From assembly GCA_048262255.1 (NCBI GenBank), contig JBLXFH010000001.1, positions 868,001 to 932,000 on the forward strand: DNA of 64,000 bases, given 5' to 3'. Shown one piece after another: positions 43,588-53,063 of this stretch (within the stretch, counting starts at the first letter, position 1; every line of letters begins with the position of its first letter). The notes beneath the pieces are model-generated. The model worked only from the letters and a program-made list of their open reading frames with translations, was not told where the DNA came from and made no database searches. Position numbers and translations under genes: made by a program. Source of the stretch: JABMNT01 sp048262255 (GTDB taxonomy: Bacteria; Pseudomonadota; Alphaproteobacteria; Rhodospirillales; Casp-alpha2).

Positions 43588-44052
43588 TCAATCTTCAGGT
43601 TCTGGCACCATTTTAAACATCTGGGTTGGCAGGGGCGCGGTTTCATTTTCGACGGGTGTCTCTGGAGCCGAAACAGACAGTTCCTTTTCATTGGTGTTCA
43701 AGTCGGTTTCATTTTCCTCGTCGGCCGAAGTCATTAACAGCGGCTCTAGGTCGTTGCGCATCCACCAGTACCAGAACCCTTGCGCCCGCATCCATTTTTC
43801 CAGGCGTGTCAAATCGGACCATTCCCGCGGCAAGCCGCGAGCACTGTAAATGCGTGCAACCTGCGTATCGACATAGACCAGAACGCCCCAGGCGTACGGA
43901 TGCTTTTCCTGGTCACCGAACCCGCCGCCCGATTGCGACCGGTAGGCCCGGTAGACCACCGCATATTCGCCGAGGCGTCCATTTTGACGCAGAAAAGGGA
44001 TATCGGCCTGCGTGATCGTCATCGTGACGCCAAGGGATACATCTTGATCCAT
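43588..44052 (-). CDS. Hypothetical protein, acidic C-terminus
   Basis: This is a 154-residue soluble protein I do not recognise. The first 100 residues form a compact, aromatic-rich region (YAWGVLVYVDTQVARIYSAR, then WMRAQGFWYWWMRNDLEPL). The last 50 residues are Glu/Asp/Pro-rich and probably disordered. ATG 44052 follows GGAAGAAAG at usable spacing. ATG 44094 would add 14 residues. It is divergent from the VOC-protein gene. No signal peptide or membrane segment is seen. Confidence 0.6.
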   Translation of the reverse strand: MDQDVSLGVTMTITQADIPFLRQNGRLGEYAVVYRAYRSQSGGGFGDQEKHPYAWGVLVYVDTQVARIYSARGLPREWSDLTRLEKWMRAQGFWYWWMRNDLEPLLMTSADEENETDLNTNEKELSVSAPETPVENETAPLPTQMFKMVPEPED

Positions 44053-44213
44053 AGTGTTGACTTTCTTCCAATTACAGGCTACATCATTGATCATAGTGTA
44101 CACCTTGCCACAAGATGATTCAACCAACCGGCAGAAAAACCAACACAAAAAACAATTTAGGCACGTTCATACAAACCGATCACAGTCGATCAGACATCAA
44201 GGAAAGTAGATAA

Positions 44214-44789
44214 ATGGCTAAGAAAATCACGCCTGCGCCCAAAGGTTACCACACGGTCACTCCGCAACTGGTTGTTCGCAACGCCGGGGTCGCCTTGTCC
44301 TACTATGTCGAGGTCTTTGGTGCGAAAGTTTTATCAAAACATATGAGTGAGGACGGTTTGAGCGTTCTTCAGGCGGAACTGAAAATCGGCAACTCCATTG
44401 TTCATGTTATGGATGAAATGCCGATTTTTGGAATCTTTTCGCCAGCCGGTTTTGGTGGCACGGCTGTGGGTATCCATCTTTATATGGCTGAGGCCAGCAA
44501 AGTCTGGGACCGGGCCGTAACCCAGGGCGCGGGTATCCTGGTGCCGATGGCAGACACCGCCTGGGGTGAGCACTATGGCAAGTTTGTCGACCCGTTTGGC
44601 CATGTCTGGTCTGTCGCGCGACAGATTGCCAGTAAAGCCGAAACAGGCATCGAACAGGAAGTGGCCGATGCCTCTATAGGGATTTCAGGTTTTTCGGTTC
44701 ATGAGCCGCTGGCCGACAAGGTTGACCTCACGTCAGAAAAGGCGATGACCGCGCATACAGAGAAAACCGACAACAGCATTGCGGCCTGA
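44214..44789 (+). CDS. VOC-fold protein (glyoxalase/PhnB-like)
   Basis: This 191-residue protein has a VOC domain at about 14-140: VTPQLVVRNAGVALSYYVEVFGAKVL, IHLYMAEASKVWDRAV, and a C-terminal half ending WGEHYGKFVDPFGHVWSVA, which is typical of the PhnB subgroup. About 45 C-terminal residues after it are low-complexity. VOC proteins are metal-dependent isomerases, dioxygenases or antibiotic-binding proteins, and this one cannot be assigned to a reaction. It lies 83 nt before the aminotransferase gene. Confidence 0.85.
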   Translation: MAKKITPAPKGYHTVTPQLVVRNAGVALSYYVEVFGAKVLSKHMSEDGLSVLQAELKIGNSIVHVMDEMPIFGIFSPAGFGGTAVGIHLYMAEASKVWDRAVTQGAGILVPMADTAWGEHYGKFVDPFGHVWSVARQIASKAETGIEQEVADASIGISGFSVHEPLADKVDLTSEKAMTAHTEKTDNSIAA

Positions 44790-44872
44790 CAAAACGAGAA
44801 ACACACTGACGGGGCTTATGCTGTCCGCGTAAACGGTGGGGATTTGCATTCGATATTTTTTGGAGACTGACC

Positions 44873-46171
44873 ATGGCCAACAATCAAACTCTTGAAGCCC
44901 GCCGTAAATCCGCAACGCCGCGCGGCGTTGCAACGGCAACCGGAATCTACGCGGAACGCGCGGAAAATTCGGAACTCTGGGATGTCGAAGGACGCCGGTT
45001 TGTTGATTTTGCCGGAGGGATCGCGGTTCTCAATACGGGGCACCGGCATCCGAAGGTGATGGCGCGGGTCAACGAACAGCTCTCGAGGTTCACACATACG
45101 GCCTATCAGGTCGTTCCCTACGAGCCCTATGTCGAATTGGCCGAACGGCTGAATATTCTGGCTCCCGGTGCTGATCCGAAAAAGACCCTGTTTGTGACAA
45201 CAGGTGCAGAAGCCGTCGAAAACGCCATTAAAATTGCCCGGGCCCATACCAAGCGCTCTGGCGTGATCGCGTTTTCCGGCGGATTCCATGGGCGGACCCA
45301 TATGACCATGGGCCTGACCGGCAAGGTGGATCCATACAAGAGAAGTTTCGGCCCGTTTCCGGCAGAAATATACCATCTTCCTTTTCCCATGCCTGCGCAT
45401 GGCGTGACCGTTGAGGATTCCCTTGCGGCACTTGACCGGCTTTTGAAATCTGATCTGGAAGCGGAACGAGTTGCTGCGATCATTATCGAGCCCGTACAGG
45501 GTGAAGGCGGGTTTTATATTGCCCCGTTCGATTTCGTGAAACAGCTGCGGTCGATTTGCGATATTTACGGGATTGTGCTGATTGCCGACGAAATTCAAAC
45601 CGGGTTTGCCCGTACCGGCAAACTGTTTGCCAGTGAGCACTGGGGCGTTGCCCCCGACTTGATCACCATCGCCAAAAGCCTGGCGGGTGGATTTCCATTG
45701 GCTGGCGTTATTGGCAAGGCCGAAATTATGGACGCACCCGCACCCGGCGGATTGGGTGGGACTTACGGCGGAAATCCGGTGAGTTGCGCGGCAGCGCTGG
45801 CAGTACTGGATGTGATTGAAGATGAAATGCTGAACGAGCGCAGCGCCCGGATGGGTGAAAAGATCATCTCCCGTATTCAAAAGATTTCCAAACGCAACGA
45901 CACACTTCCCATCGGGGATATCCGTGGGCTGGGGGCAATGGTTGCTTTTGAATTGGTTACCGAACGCGGTGGCAATGAGCCCGATGCTGCCAAGACCAAA
46001 GCGCTTTGCGCAAAAGCGCTGGACAACGGGCTGATCCTTTTGTCCTGCGGCGTTTATGGAAACACCATCCGCATTCTGGTTCCCCTGACCGTATCGGATG
46101 AAATCCTTGATGAGGGCCTCGATATTCTTGAGCAGTCATTGTCCGATTTATCAACCACCGCTGCTGAATGA
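44873..46171 (+). CDS. gabT: Class III aminotransferase, 4-aminobutyrate aminotransferase-like
   Basis: This 432-residue PLP enzyme of the GABA/ornithine aminotransferase group has the cofactor lysine K268 in ITIAKSLAGGFPLAGV, D239 in LIADEIQTGFARTG for the pyridine nitrogen, and TTGAEAVENAIKIAR (109-123) in the phosphate region. It transfers the omega-amino group of GABA or a similar amine to 2-oxoglutarate. The length and motifs are as in GabT. The nearby decarboxylase and amidohydrolase genes point to an arginine/agmatine/putrescine/GABA route, so a related diamine-derived substrate is also possible. Confidence 0.85.
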   Translation: MANNQTLEARRKSATPRGVATATGIYAERAENSELWDVEGRRFVDFAGGIAVLNTGHRHPKVMARVNEQLSRFTHTAYQVVPYEPYVELAERLNILAPGADPKKTLFVTTGAEAVENAIKIARAHTKRSGVIAFSGGFHGRTHMTMGLTGKVDPYKRSFGPFPAEIYHLPFPMPAHGVTVEDSLAALDRLLKSDLEAERVAAIIIEPVQGEGGFYIAPFDFVKQLRSICDIYGIVLIADEIQTGFARTGKLFASEHWGVAPDLITIAKSLAGGFPLAGVIGKAEIMDAPAPGGLGGTYGGNPVSCAAALAVLDVIEDEMLNERSARMGEKIISRIQKISKRNDTLPIGDIRGLGAMVAFELVTERGGNEPDAAKTKALCAKALDNGLILLSCGVYGNTIRILVPLTVSDEILDEGLDILEQSLSDLSTTAAE

Positions 46172-46241
46172 TGCAGACATCAGAATCCGTTTAACTGTGC
46201 TATAACAAAAAAAACCGACGGGAATATAGGAACAAACCTGA

Positions 46242-47207
46242 ATGACTCCTTTTGCAATTGCCGGCGTTCAAATGCACGTCGCAGCCGATCACGAAAACGT
46301 CACCGCAATGGCTCACAAGATCGATCTTGCGATGATCCGGTTTCCGTGGATTCAGATGGTGATGTTCAGTGAACTGGCGCCCTATGGCCCGGTTCCGGAA
46401 AACCACCCTGAAAATTACGATGAAATGCTGGCTGTCTTGTGTGAAAAAGCAAAGCAGCACAACATATGGCTAATTCCGGGGTCCATGTTTGTTCGTGAAG
46501 AAGGCGCCCTATACAACGAGGCCGTTGTGATCAATCCGCACGGCGAACTGATCGCCAGATACCGCAAAATGTTTCCATTCGCGCCGTACGAACACGGCGT
46601 GACCGGGGGATCAGAATGCCTGGTCTTCGATGTTCCGGAAATTGGCCGGTTTGGACTTTCAATTTGTTATGATATTTGGATTCCCGAAACCATGCGCCAG
46701 CTTACGGCAATGGGAGCAGAAGTTCTGCTTCATCCCGTCCTGACGGGAACCACGGATCGCGATATTGAAATTTCAATTGCCCAGGCAACCGCTGCCATGT
46801 TCCAGTGTTACATCTTTGATATCAATGGTTTGGGAACGGGCGGGACGGGTCGGTCCTGCGTCGTCGACCCGGTCGGCAATCTGGTGTATCAGGCGGCAGG
46901 CCAGGAAGAGATCATTCCCATAGAGATAGACTTTGACATGGTCCGGCGTCAGCGCGTCACGGGACATCGCAGTCTCGGGCAAACACTGAAAAGTTTTCGC
47001 GACCGAAATTGCGTATTCCCAGTTTACAGCGAAACATTCGATACCCGCTATCTGAACAGTCTGGGTGCGCTGGACATGCCAAAACAAGGGGGCCGGGACG
47101 GCATTCATATGCCGCCACCGGAAACTGTGCTGCCAATTGGCCAAACTTCGTTGCCAACGGGTATCGTGGATATAACGAAAATAGCGGGTGCAACACGGGA
47201 GAAATAA
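46242..47207 (+). CDS. Carbon-nitrogen hydrolase (nitrilase superfamily)
   Basis: This 321-residue amidohydrolase has the complete catalytic triad E44 (MFSELAPYG), K109 (RYRKMFPFAPYE) and C142 (LSICYDIWIPE). The family hydrolyses amides such as N-carbamoylputrescine, omega-amides or beta-ureidopropionate. Next to an Orn/Lys/Arg decarboxylase, 3 nt away, an amide in arginine-derived amine degradation is the reasonable inference. The start is ATG 46242. Confidence 0.9.
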   Translation: MTPFAIAGVQMHVAADHENVTAMAHKIDLAMIRFPWIQMVMFSELAPYGPVPENHPENYDEMLAVLCEKAKQHNIWLIPGSMFVREEGALYNEAVVINPHGELIARYRKMFPFAPYEHGVTGGSECLVFDVPEIGRFGLSICYDIWIPETMRQLTAMGAEVLLHPVLTGTTDRDIEISIAQATAAMFQCYIFDINGLGTGGTGRSCVVDPVGNLVYQAAGQEEIIPIEIDFDMVRRQRVTGHRSLGQTLKSFRDRNCVFPVYSETFDTRYLNSLGALDMPKQGGRDGIHMPPPETVLPIGQTSLPTGIVDITKIAGATREK

Positions 47208-47210
47208 TCA

Positions 47211-49967
47211 ATGGCCGACCAACTGACCAATACCGACACACAGAAGCGATCCTTAAGCCAGTACTACAATGCCTCCCTGTTCCGTGCCGATACCTGGAAC
47301 CAGTTGAAAAACGTTTGTCAGCGGTTGGCTGAAAACCGGGGCAGTACAAAGGCCGCAGAAGAAGCGCGTCGTTTGATCGCCCAGATCGAACCCATGGAAT
47401 CGTATTTTGCGTTTCCAGGGCGACATCAGTTCCGGCTGCTGGAGCAACTCTTGCGCGACCAGGATTTTGAGCATCTGTTCCAGTTGTCGAAGCGGATTGT
47501 CGGCGCCTTGATGAGCGAAAGTTACCGCCGCAAACACCTGAATCTGACTGCTGCTCAAACCGAAGATGATGATGCGCGCCCGGAAGAAGATGATGACTCT
47601 GAAGAGCGGGCACGGCGGCGTCCGTATTTTGAGGTTCTGGTCGTGGATGATATGCCGCTATCCCACCAGCGCCAGCAGCGCGATAATCTGGTTGAACTGC
47701 GCCGGGAAGAAGATTCGTTTACTTATGAGCCGGTTTTCGTGCCAAGCTTTGAAGATGCACTGATCGCGGTCCTGTTCAATCAAACCATTCAGGCTGTGGT
47801 TATTCGGTTTGGTTTTAAGTTGCATTCCGAGCATGACCTGCCGGTCTTGAAACGGTATCTGGATCAGGCCCAATGTGGCAACCTGGATGAGTTGGAGCCA
47901 AACGAGTACGGCATTACGTTGGCCAACGTGATAGCTGAAGTGCGTCCGGAACTGGATTTGTATCTGGTTACCGATCAATCGGTCGAGGAGATTGCCGGGC
48001 GGGCCGGAGAAGCCTGCCGACGGATTTTCTATAACCGGGAAGATTACCTTGAATTACATATGAATGTGCTTCGGGGGATTGAAGAGCGTTATGAAACGCC
48101 GTTTTTCACAGCCCTCAAACATTATTCAAAACAGCCCACGGGCGTTTTTCACGCCATGCCCATCTCCCGTGGCAAGTCGATCACCAAGTCCCACTGGATT
48201 CAGGACATGGGCGAGTTTTACGGCATGAACATCTTTTTGGCGGAAACATCGGCCACATCCGGCGGTCTCGATTCACTGCTTGAGCCGCATGGCCCGATCA
48301 AACGGGCTCAGGAGCTGGCGGCTCACGCCTTTGGTTCGCGCCGAACTTTTTTTGCCACCAACGGCACGTCGACCTGCAACAAGATCGTCGTCCAGGCGCT
48401 TGTCCAGCCGGGCGACATTGTCCTGGTTGATCGCGATTGTCACAAATCCCATCATTACGGGATGGTTCTGGCGGGTGCTGATGTTATCTATCTGGATTCC
48501 TATCCGCTGCATGAATACTCGATGTATGGCGCAGTGCCTTTGCGTGAGATCAAGAAAATCCTGCTCGAACTGCGGGCTGCAGGGAAGCTGGATCGGGTCA
48601 AGATGCTGTTGCTCACCAACTGCACCTTTGACGGAATCGTTTATAACGTCGAACGGTTCATGGAAGAATGCCTGGCTATCAAACCGGATCTGGTCTTCTT
48701 ATGGGATGAAGCCTGGTTTGCATTTGCCCGTTCCGGCCCGACGTATCGCATGAGAACCGGTATGCATGCGGCGGACTCATTGCGCAAAAAATATAAATCG
48801 GAGTCTTACCGCGCGCTCTATGCGAAAAAGCACAAAGAGATCGCAAAAATCGACCCGGACGATCACGACAAACTCCTGGACAAGCACCTGTTTCCCGATC
48901 CCGACAAAGTGCGCATTCGTGTCTATACAACGCAATCCACCCACAAGACCCTGACCTCGCTTCGCCAGGGCTCAATGATTCACGTCTATGATCAGGACTT
49001 CAACGCCAAGGTCGCCGAGCCATTTCATGAAGCCTATATGACGCATACCTCAACGTCGCCCAATTACCAGATTCTGGCGTCGCTGGATGTGGGCCGCAGA
49101 CAGATCGAACTGGAAGGTTTCGAGCTGGTTCAAAAACAGGTCGAGCTGGCCATGCTGTTGCGTCAGCGTATTCGCACCCACCCCTTGCTTTCCAAACATT
49201 TCAAGGTTCTGACCGTCGGCGACATGATTCCGAGCGGACACCGCCAGTCAGGCATAGAAAGCTATTATGACCCAGACCGCGGCTGGAACGACATCTGGGA
49301 TGCCTGGGCGGACGATGAATTTTGCCTGGATGCGACCCGGGTCACGCTGTTTGTCGGCAGCACGGGACTGGATGGGGATACATTCAAGAACGACATACTG
49401 ATGGATAAATACGGAATTCAAGTCAACAAGACCTCACGTAATACGGTTCTGTTCATGACCAATATCGGAACAACACGCAGCTCTATCGCTTATCTGATCG
49501 AGGTTCTGGTCAAAATTGCCAATGATCTGGAGGAGCGATTTGAGGATATGAACGGCCCGGAAAGAGCCGTTCACCAGCGCAAAGTTCATTCCCTAACGCA
49601 TGAACTGCCTTCTTTACCTGACTTCTCGCGGTTTCATGATGCGTTTCGTCCCGACCCGACAGGGACGACGCCCGAGGGGCATATGCGCGATGCCTTTTTT
49701 ATGTCCTATAACGAAGACAACTGTGATTATCTGGGCCTGAATGACGGCACGCTGGATCAGGCCATGCTGGCTGGCCGTCAGGTTGTTTCGGCAACCTTCA
49801 TAATTCCATACCCGCCCGGGTTCCCCATCCTGGTGCCGGGGCAGGTGATCAGCGAGCAGATCATCGAATTTCTGCGAAACCTGGACGTTAAGGAGATCCA
49901 CGGCTACCGGCCCGATCTCGGACTTCGGGTTTTCACGGATGACGCCTTAAATAACAGACTGAAATAA
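47211..49967 (+). CDS. Orn/Lys/Arg-type pyridoxal decarboxylase
   Basis: This 918-residue PLP-dependent basic amino-acid decarboxylase of the bacterial inducible type has an N-terminal receiver-like wing domain (about 140-270), the large PLP domain with K579 in STHKTLTSLRQGS as the Schiff-base lysine, and the C-terminal domain. It is longer than E. coli AdiA/LdcI (about 715-755 residues) owing to an extra N-terminal helical region of about 130 residues. Which of arginine, lysine or ornithine it uses cannot be told from the sequence. It starts 3 nt after the amidohydrolase gene. Confidence 0.88.
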   Translation: MADQLTNTDTQKRSLSQYYNASLFRADTWNQLKNVCQRLAENRGSTKAAEEARRLIAQIEPMESYFAFPGRHQFRLLEQLLRDQDFEHLFQLSKRIVGALMSESYRRKHLNLTAAQTEDDDARPEEDDDSEERARRRPYFEVLVVDDMPLSHQRQQRDNLVELRREEDSFTYEPVFVPSFEDALIAVLFNQTIQAVVIRFGFKLHSEHDLPVLKRYLDQAQCGNLDELEPNEYGITLANVIAEVRPELDLYLVTDQSVEEIAGRAGEACRRIFYNREDYLELHMNVLRGIEERYETPFFTALKHYSKQPTGVFHAMPISRGKSITKSHWIQDMGEFYGMNIFLAETSATSGGLDSLLEPHGPIKRAQELAAHAFGSRRTFFATNGTSTCNKIVVQALVQPGDIVLVDRDCHKSHHYGMVLAGADVIYLDSYPLHEYSMYGAVPLREIKKILLELRAAGKLDRVKMLLLTNCTFDGIVYNVERFMEECLAIKPDLVFLWDEAWFAFARSGPTYRMRTGMHAADSLRKKYKSESYRALYAKKHKEIAKIDPDDHDKLLDKHLFPDPDKVRIRVYTTQSTHKTLTSLRQGSMIHVYDQDFNAKVAEPFHEAYMTHTSTSPNYQILASLDVGRRQIELEGFELVQKQVELAMLLRQRIRTHPLLSKHFKVLTVGDMIPSGHRQSGIESYYDPDRGWNDIWDAWADDEFCLDATRVTLFVGSTGLDGDTFKNDILMDKYGIQVNKTSRNTVLFMTNIGTTRSSIAYLIEVLVKIANDLEERFEDMNGPERAVHQRKVHSLTHELPSLPDFSRFHDAFRPDPTGTTPEGHMRDAFFMSYNEDNCDYLGLNDGTLDQAMLAGRQVVSATFIIPYPPGFPILVPGQVISEQIIEFLRNLDVKEIHGYRPDLGLRVFTDDALNNRLK

Positions 49968-50041
49968 AAGTGCTGAAATAGAACGCAATCCACCAATCTA
50001 TCGTCTCGCATACAGAGGACGAAAAACAGAAAGGGAAACGC

Positions 50042-51565
50042 ATGACTACGCAACCAGCCAAAAAGAAAGCACCTGCAAACAAGGGCGCTGCTAAAAAAAG
50101 CCCGGCCAAGCGGGCCAAGAAAACAAAGTTGAAAAACATATCCGAGGTCCGGCGGTATTTTCACCGCAATGAAGACCCGATTTTCTTTATCAGTGCGACA
50201 AACTTCAATCTTCTGGGCATCGATGAATGGTGCCGGAACTTCCATTATATCAACTATATTGACTGTTATGATGGCCGCCATCCGAACACTTTTGTGCCCT
50301 CCGAACAGGATCACCCGGAATTTGAGTCGATCGAGGATATCGTTGCCTATCTTCTTGAGCACAAAGAAGTCATCGATTTCATAAAATCCAAAGGCAAACG
50401 GCCGAAGGCTGTCTTCCTGATGTTCGACGAACGGATTGAAAAAATATGCAAGGAACTGGGAATCGAAATCTGGTTCCCGAAAGCCAAACTTCGTGAGCGT
50501 ATCGATCACAAAATTGAAACCGTTCGCATTGGCAACAAGGCTGGTGTGCCCAGTGTTCCCAACGTGTTGTCGAAAATCCGCGACTATGCCCATCTGAAAG
50601 AACTGTCAAAACCGATTGGTGATGATCTGGTCCTGCAGTCGGCTTTCGGCGACAGTGGTCACACCACGTTCTTCATCAAGAACGAAAAGGATTTCAAACG
50701 GCACGAGCAGGACATCGTCGGCCAGGGTGAAATCAAAGTCATGAAACGAATCGATTGCCGGGGCTCTGCCATCGAAGCCTGCGCGACCAAAAAAGGAACC
50801 ATCGTTGGTCCCCTGATGACCGAACTCGTCGGGTTCAAGGAACTGACGCCCTATCGCGGCGGCTGGTGCGGCAACGAAATTTTTGCCGGCGCCTTCGACC
50901 AGAAAATCCGTGACAAGGCCCGCAAATACACGTTCGACTTTGGCAACCAGTTGGTCAAGGAGGGCTATCGGGGGTATTTTGAACTGGACTTCCTGATTGA
51001 CGAAAAGTCCGGCGAAATCTACTTAGGTGAATGTAACCCGCGGGTCACGGGCGCAAGTTCAATGACCAACCACGCGGCCTTTGCCCATGCCGATGCGCCG
51101 CTCTTCCTGTTCCATCTGCTCGAATTCTCCGGCGTCGATTTTGATCTCGACGTTCAGGAACTGAATAACCGCTGGGCCGATCCGGACAATATCGATCAGT
51201 GGTGCCAGATGGTGATCAAGCATACTGACGATAATGTTGATATTATCACGCAAGCGCCGGAATCCGGAATTTGGCGCCTGCTCCCCGATGGCCAGGTTGA
51301 ATACAATCGTTTCGATTATCACCGCCGGGCTGTCGAAAGTGAAGCGGAGGCGTTTTTCCTGCGCATTCAGGGACCGGGTGATTTCCGTTATGAAGGCGCC
51401 GATCTTGGAATTCTCATTACCCGTGGCCATGCCATGGGCAAGGGATTCCATCTGACGCAACGGGCCAAAAAATGGATCAACGGGATCAAAAGCCAGTACA
51501 AGGCGCGCGCCTTGCCCAGCGCAATTCCGATTGAGACCGAAGCCCCGGCGTTCAAGTTGCTTTAG
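50042..51565 (+). CDS. ATP-grasp ligase-like protein
   Basis: This 507-residue protein has a very basic Lys/Ala-rich N-terminus (1-35) and an ATP-grasp region at about 150-390. Visible features are VLQSAFGDSGHTTFFI as the glycine-rich ATP loop and GYFELDFLIDEKSGEIYLGE followed by CNPRVTGASS, the metal-binding end that resembles biotin carboxylase. There is no biotin carboxyl-carrier partner nearby. Ligation of a carboxylate to an amine made by the upstream decarboxylase is the simplest idea. It is followed within 12 nt by the C45-type gene. Confidence 0.75.
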   Translation: MTTQPAKKKAPANKGAAKKSPAKRAKKTKLKNISEVRRYFHRNEDPIFFISATNFNLLGIDEWCRNFHYINYIDCYDGRHPNTFVPSEQDHPEFESIEDIVAYLLEHKEVIDFIKSKGKRPKAVFLMFDERIEKICKELGIEIWFPKAKLRERIDHKIETVRIGNKAGVPSVPNVLSKIRDYAHLKELSKPIGDDLVLQSAFGDSGHTTFFIKNEKDFKRHEQDIVGQGEIKVMKRIDCRGSAIEACATKKGTIVGPLMTELVGFKELTPYRGGWCGNEIFAGAFDQKIRDKARKYTFDFGNQLVKEGYRGYFELDFLIDEKSGEIYLGECNPRVTGASSMTNHAAFAHADAPLFLFHLLEFSGVDFDLDVQELNNRWADPDNIDQWCQMVIKHTDDNVDIITQAPESGIWRLLPDGQVEYNRFDYHRRAVESEAEAFFLRIQGPGDFRYEGADLGILITRGHAMGKGFHLTQRAKKWINGIKSQYKARALPSAIPIETEAPAFKLL

Positions 51566-51577
51566 GAGCTCATTTGC

Positions 51578-52582
51578 GTGATTGAAATGTCACCTTCTCT
51601 GACATCTTTGACGTTTGAGGCGGTTTCTGAACGGAATCCGGGAGAGCGGTGGCGGGCCTTGTTTGCCCGCCACTGGCCGGCCTATAAAAAATGGTTTCTG
51701 TCGGAAGGCATTGACGCACGACAAACTTATTTGGCCGGGCTCAGGGCCATGAAAAAATATATGCCGGAACTGGTGCCGACCTATGAAACTCTGGTTGAAC
51801 TGGCCGGTGGTGGCGACACCGTTGCCCGGTTTTTGAGCTTTTATTGCCCGCCGCCCTATCTGTCGGGCTGTTCTCAGGCTGTGCTGCCCGGGGACGAGCC
51901 GATGCTGGTCAGAAACTACGACTATTCCCCGGCCCTGTGTGATGGGATTATCTTCGGCTCTCATTGGAACAACCGTTGGGTCGGCGGTATCTCGGATGGC
52001 CTGTTTGGAATGGTCGACGGGATGAATGAGGATGGCCTGGCCGTGTCGCTTACATTTGGCGGGCGCACGGTCGTTGGTGATGGATTTGGGGTGCCGTTGA
52101 TTATCCGCTATCTGCTCGAGTTTTGCCGGACGGCTGCGGATGCGAAAAAAGCCCTGCGGCGCATTCCTTGCCACATGGCCTACAACGTCACAGTCGTTGA
52201 CCGCAACAGCCGTTTTTTTACGGCCTATTTGTCACCGGACCGCGACGCGGTTATCAAGGACGTGCGTGTCGCCACCAACCATCAGGAACAGGTTGAATGG
52301 CATCGCCATGCACGGGCGACGGCGACGGTCGAACGGGAACGGTTTTTACTGCAGCGCCTGACCCTGCATAACGAACCGGCGGACCGCTTTATTGGCGCGT
52401 TCCAGAAACCGCCACTCTATTCGACGGCTTATGACCGCGGGTTCGGAACCCTCTACACGGCTGTTTACTGGCCCGCCCGCGGCACTCTGGAATATCGCTG
52501 GCCGGGCGAGATCTGGAGCCACGACGTAACCGCATTAAACGAAGGCATTCGCCAAATCAGGTATCCCGTCGGGATCACATGA
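51578..52582 (+). CDS. C45-family autoproteolytic acyltransferase/hydrolase
   Basis: This 334-residue Ntn-hydrolase is related to acyl-CoA:6-aminopenicillanic-acid acyltransferase. G97-C98 in YLSGCSQAV is the expected self-cleavage site and N-terminal nucleophile, at nearly the position known in the penicillin enzyme. RNYDYSP and GMNEDGLAVSLTFGGR are family-like. GTG 51578 follows AGGAG at 51564-51568. ATG 51587 is an alternative. It would transfer or remove an acyl group on an amine. Together with the decarboxylase and ATP-grasp genes this suggests amide-bond chemistry on a small molecule. Confidence 0.82.
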   Translation: MIEMSPSLTSLTFEAVSERNPGERWRALFARHWPAYKKWFLSEGIDARQTYLAGLRAMKKYMPELVPTYETLVELAGGGDTVARFLSFYCPPPYLSGCSQAVLPGDEPMLVRNYDYSPALCDGIIFGSHWNNRWVGGISDGLFGMVDGMNEDGLAVSLTFGGRTVVGDGFGVPLIIRYLLEFCRTAADAKKALRRIPCHMAYNVTVVDRNSRFFTAYLSPDRDAVIKDVRVATNHQEQVEWHRHARATATVERERFLLQRLTLHNEPADRFIGAFQKPPLYSTAYDRGFGTLYTAVYWPARGTLEYRWPGEIWSHDVTALNEGIRQIRYPVGIT

Positions 52583-53063
52583 GTTTGTAAGACGGGGGGG
52601 CGCTGAGAGCGCTTGATCAAGATCGTCATTTTGTTGTGATTATATATGACCGGGTCGTTCGTGGTGTCACAATAGATGCCGTAAAATGAAGTTTGGTAAT
52701 TTTTGGAGCTCTCCATAAAGTAAAAAAATGGTATGAAGCCGAGATCCGACTTTCTTTTTGTCTGCCGTGAGGTGCGTACGTTTTCACAGGTGTCTTCAAT
52801 GCTGTTACCATTAAACAAAAAGGCAGAAAATTAAACAGTAATCGCAACATATACGGGCTTAAGTCGCCGTGCATATGGCGATGTAAGCACCGTATCTTCT
52901 TCAATTGTTATCATTCAGATTGCCGCGATTCGCTTCAGCCATAGAATCTGACGCTCTTAACCCCCCAGTAAGCTGGTTCAACCCAACGCCTGCAACAAGT
53001 GCATTGCCGGAGGCGAGAAGAGCAGGATAGATTGTCCGCCTTGCACATCTTTTGAGGTTTCTA
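52583..53063. other. Intergenic region without recognisable gene
   Basis: These 481 bp separate the C45-type gene from tex. Several short open frames exist on the minus strand but none has a plausible ribosome site or recognisable product. The only clear element is GAGG at 53054-53057, which sets the tex start. I see no RNA-gene features or strong hairpins. Confidence 0.6.

Noticed and set aside
43394..43591. A 65-codon open frame on the minus strand
   Set aside because: No ribosome site, overlaps the end of the next gene by 4 nt, and composition is not protein-like.
52465..52904. Small minus-strand open frames between the C45-type gene and tex
   Set aside because: They overlap each other or the C45 gene and show no protein-like features.
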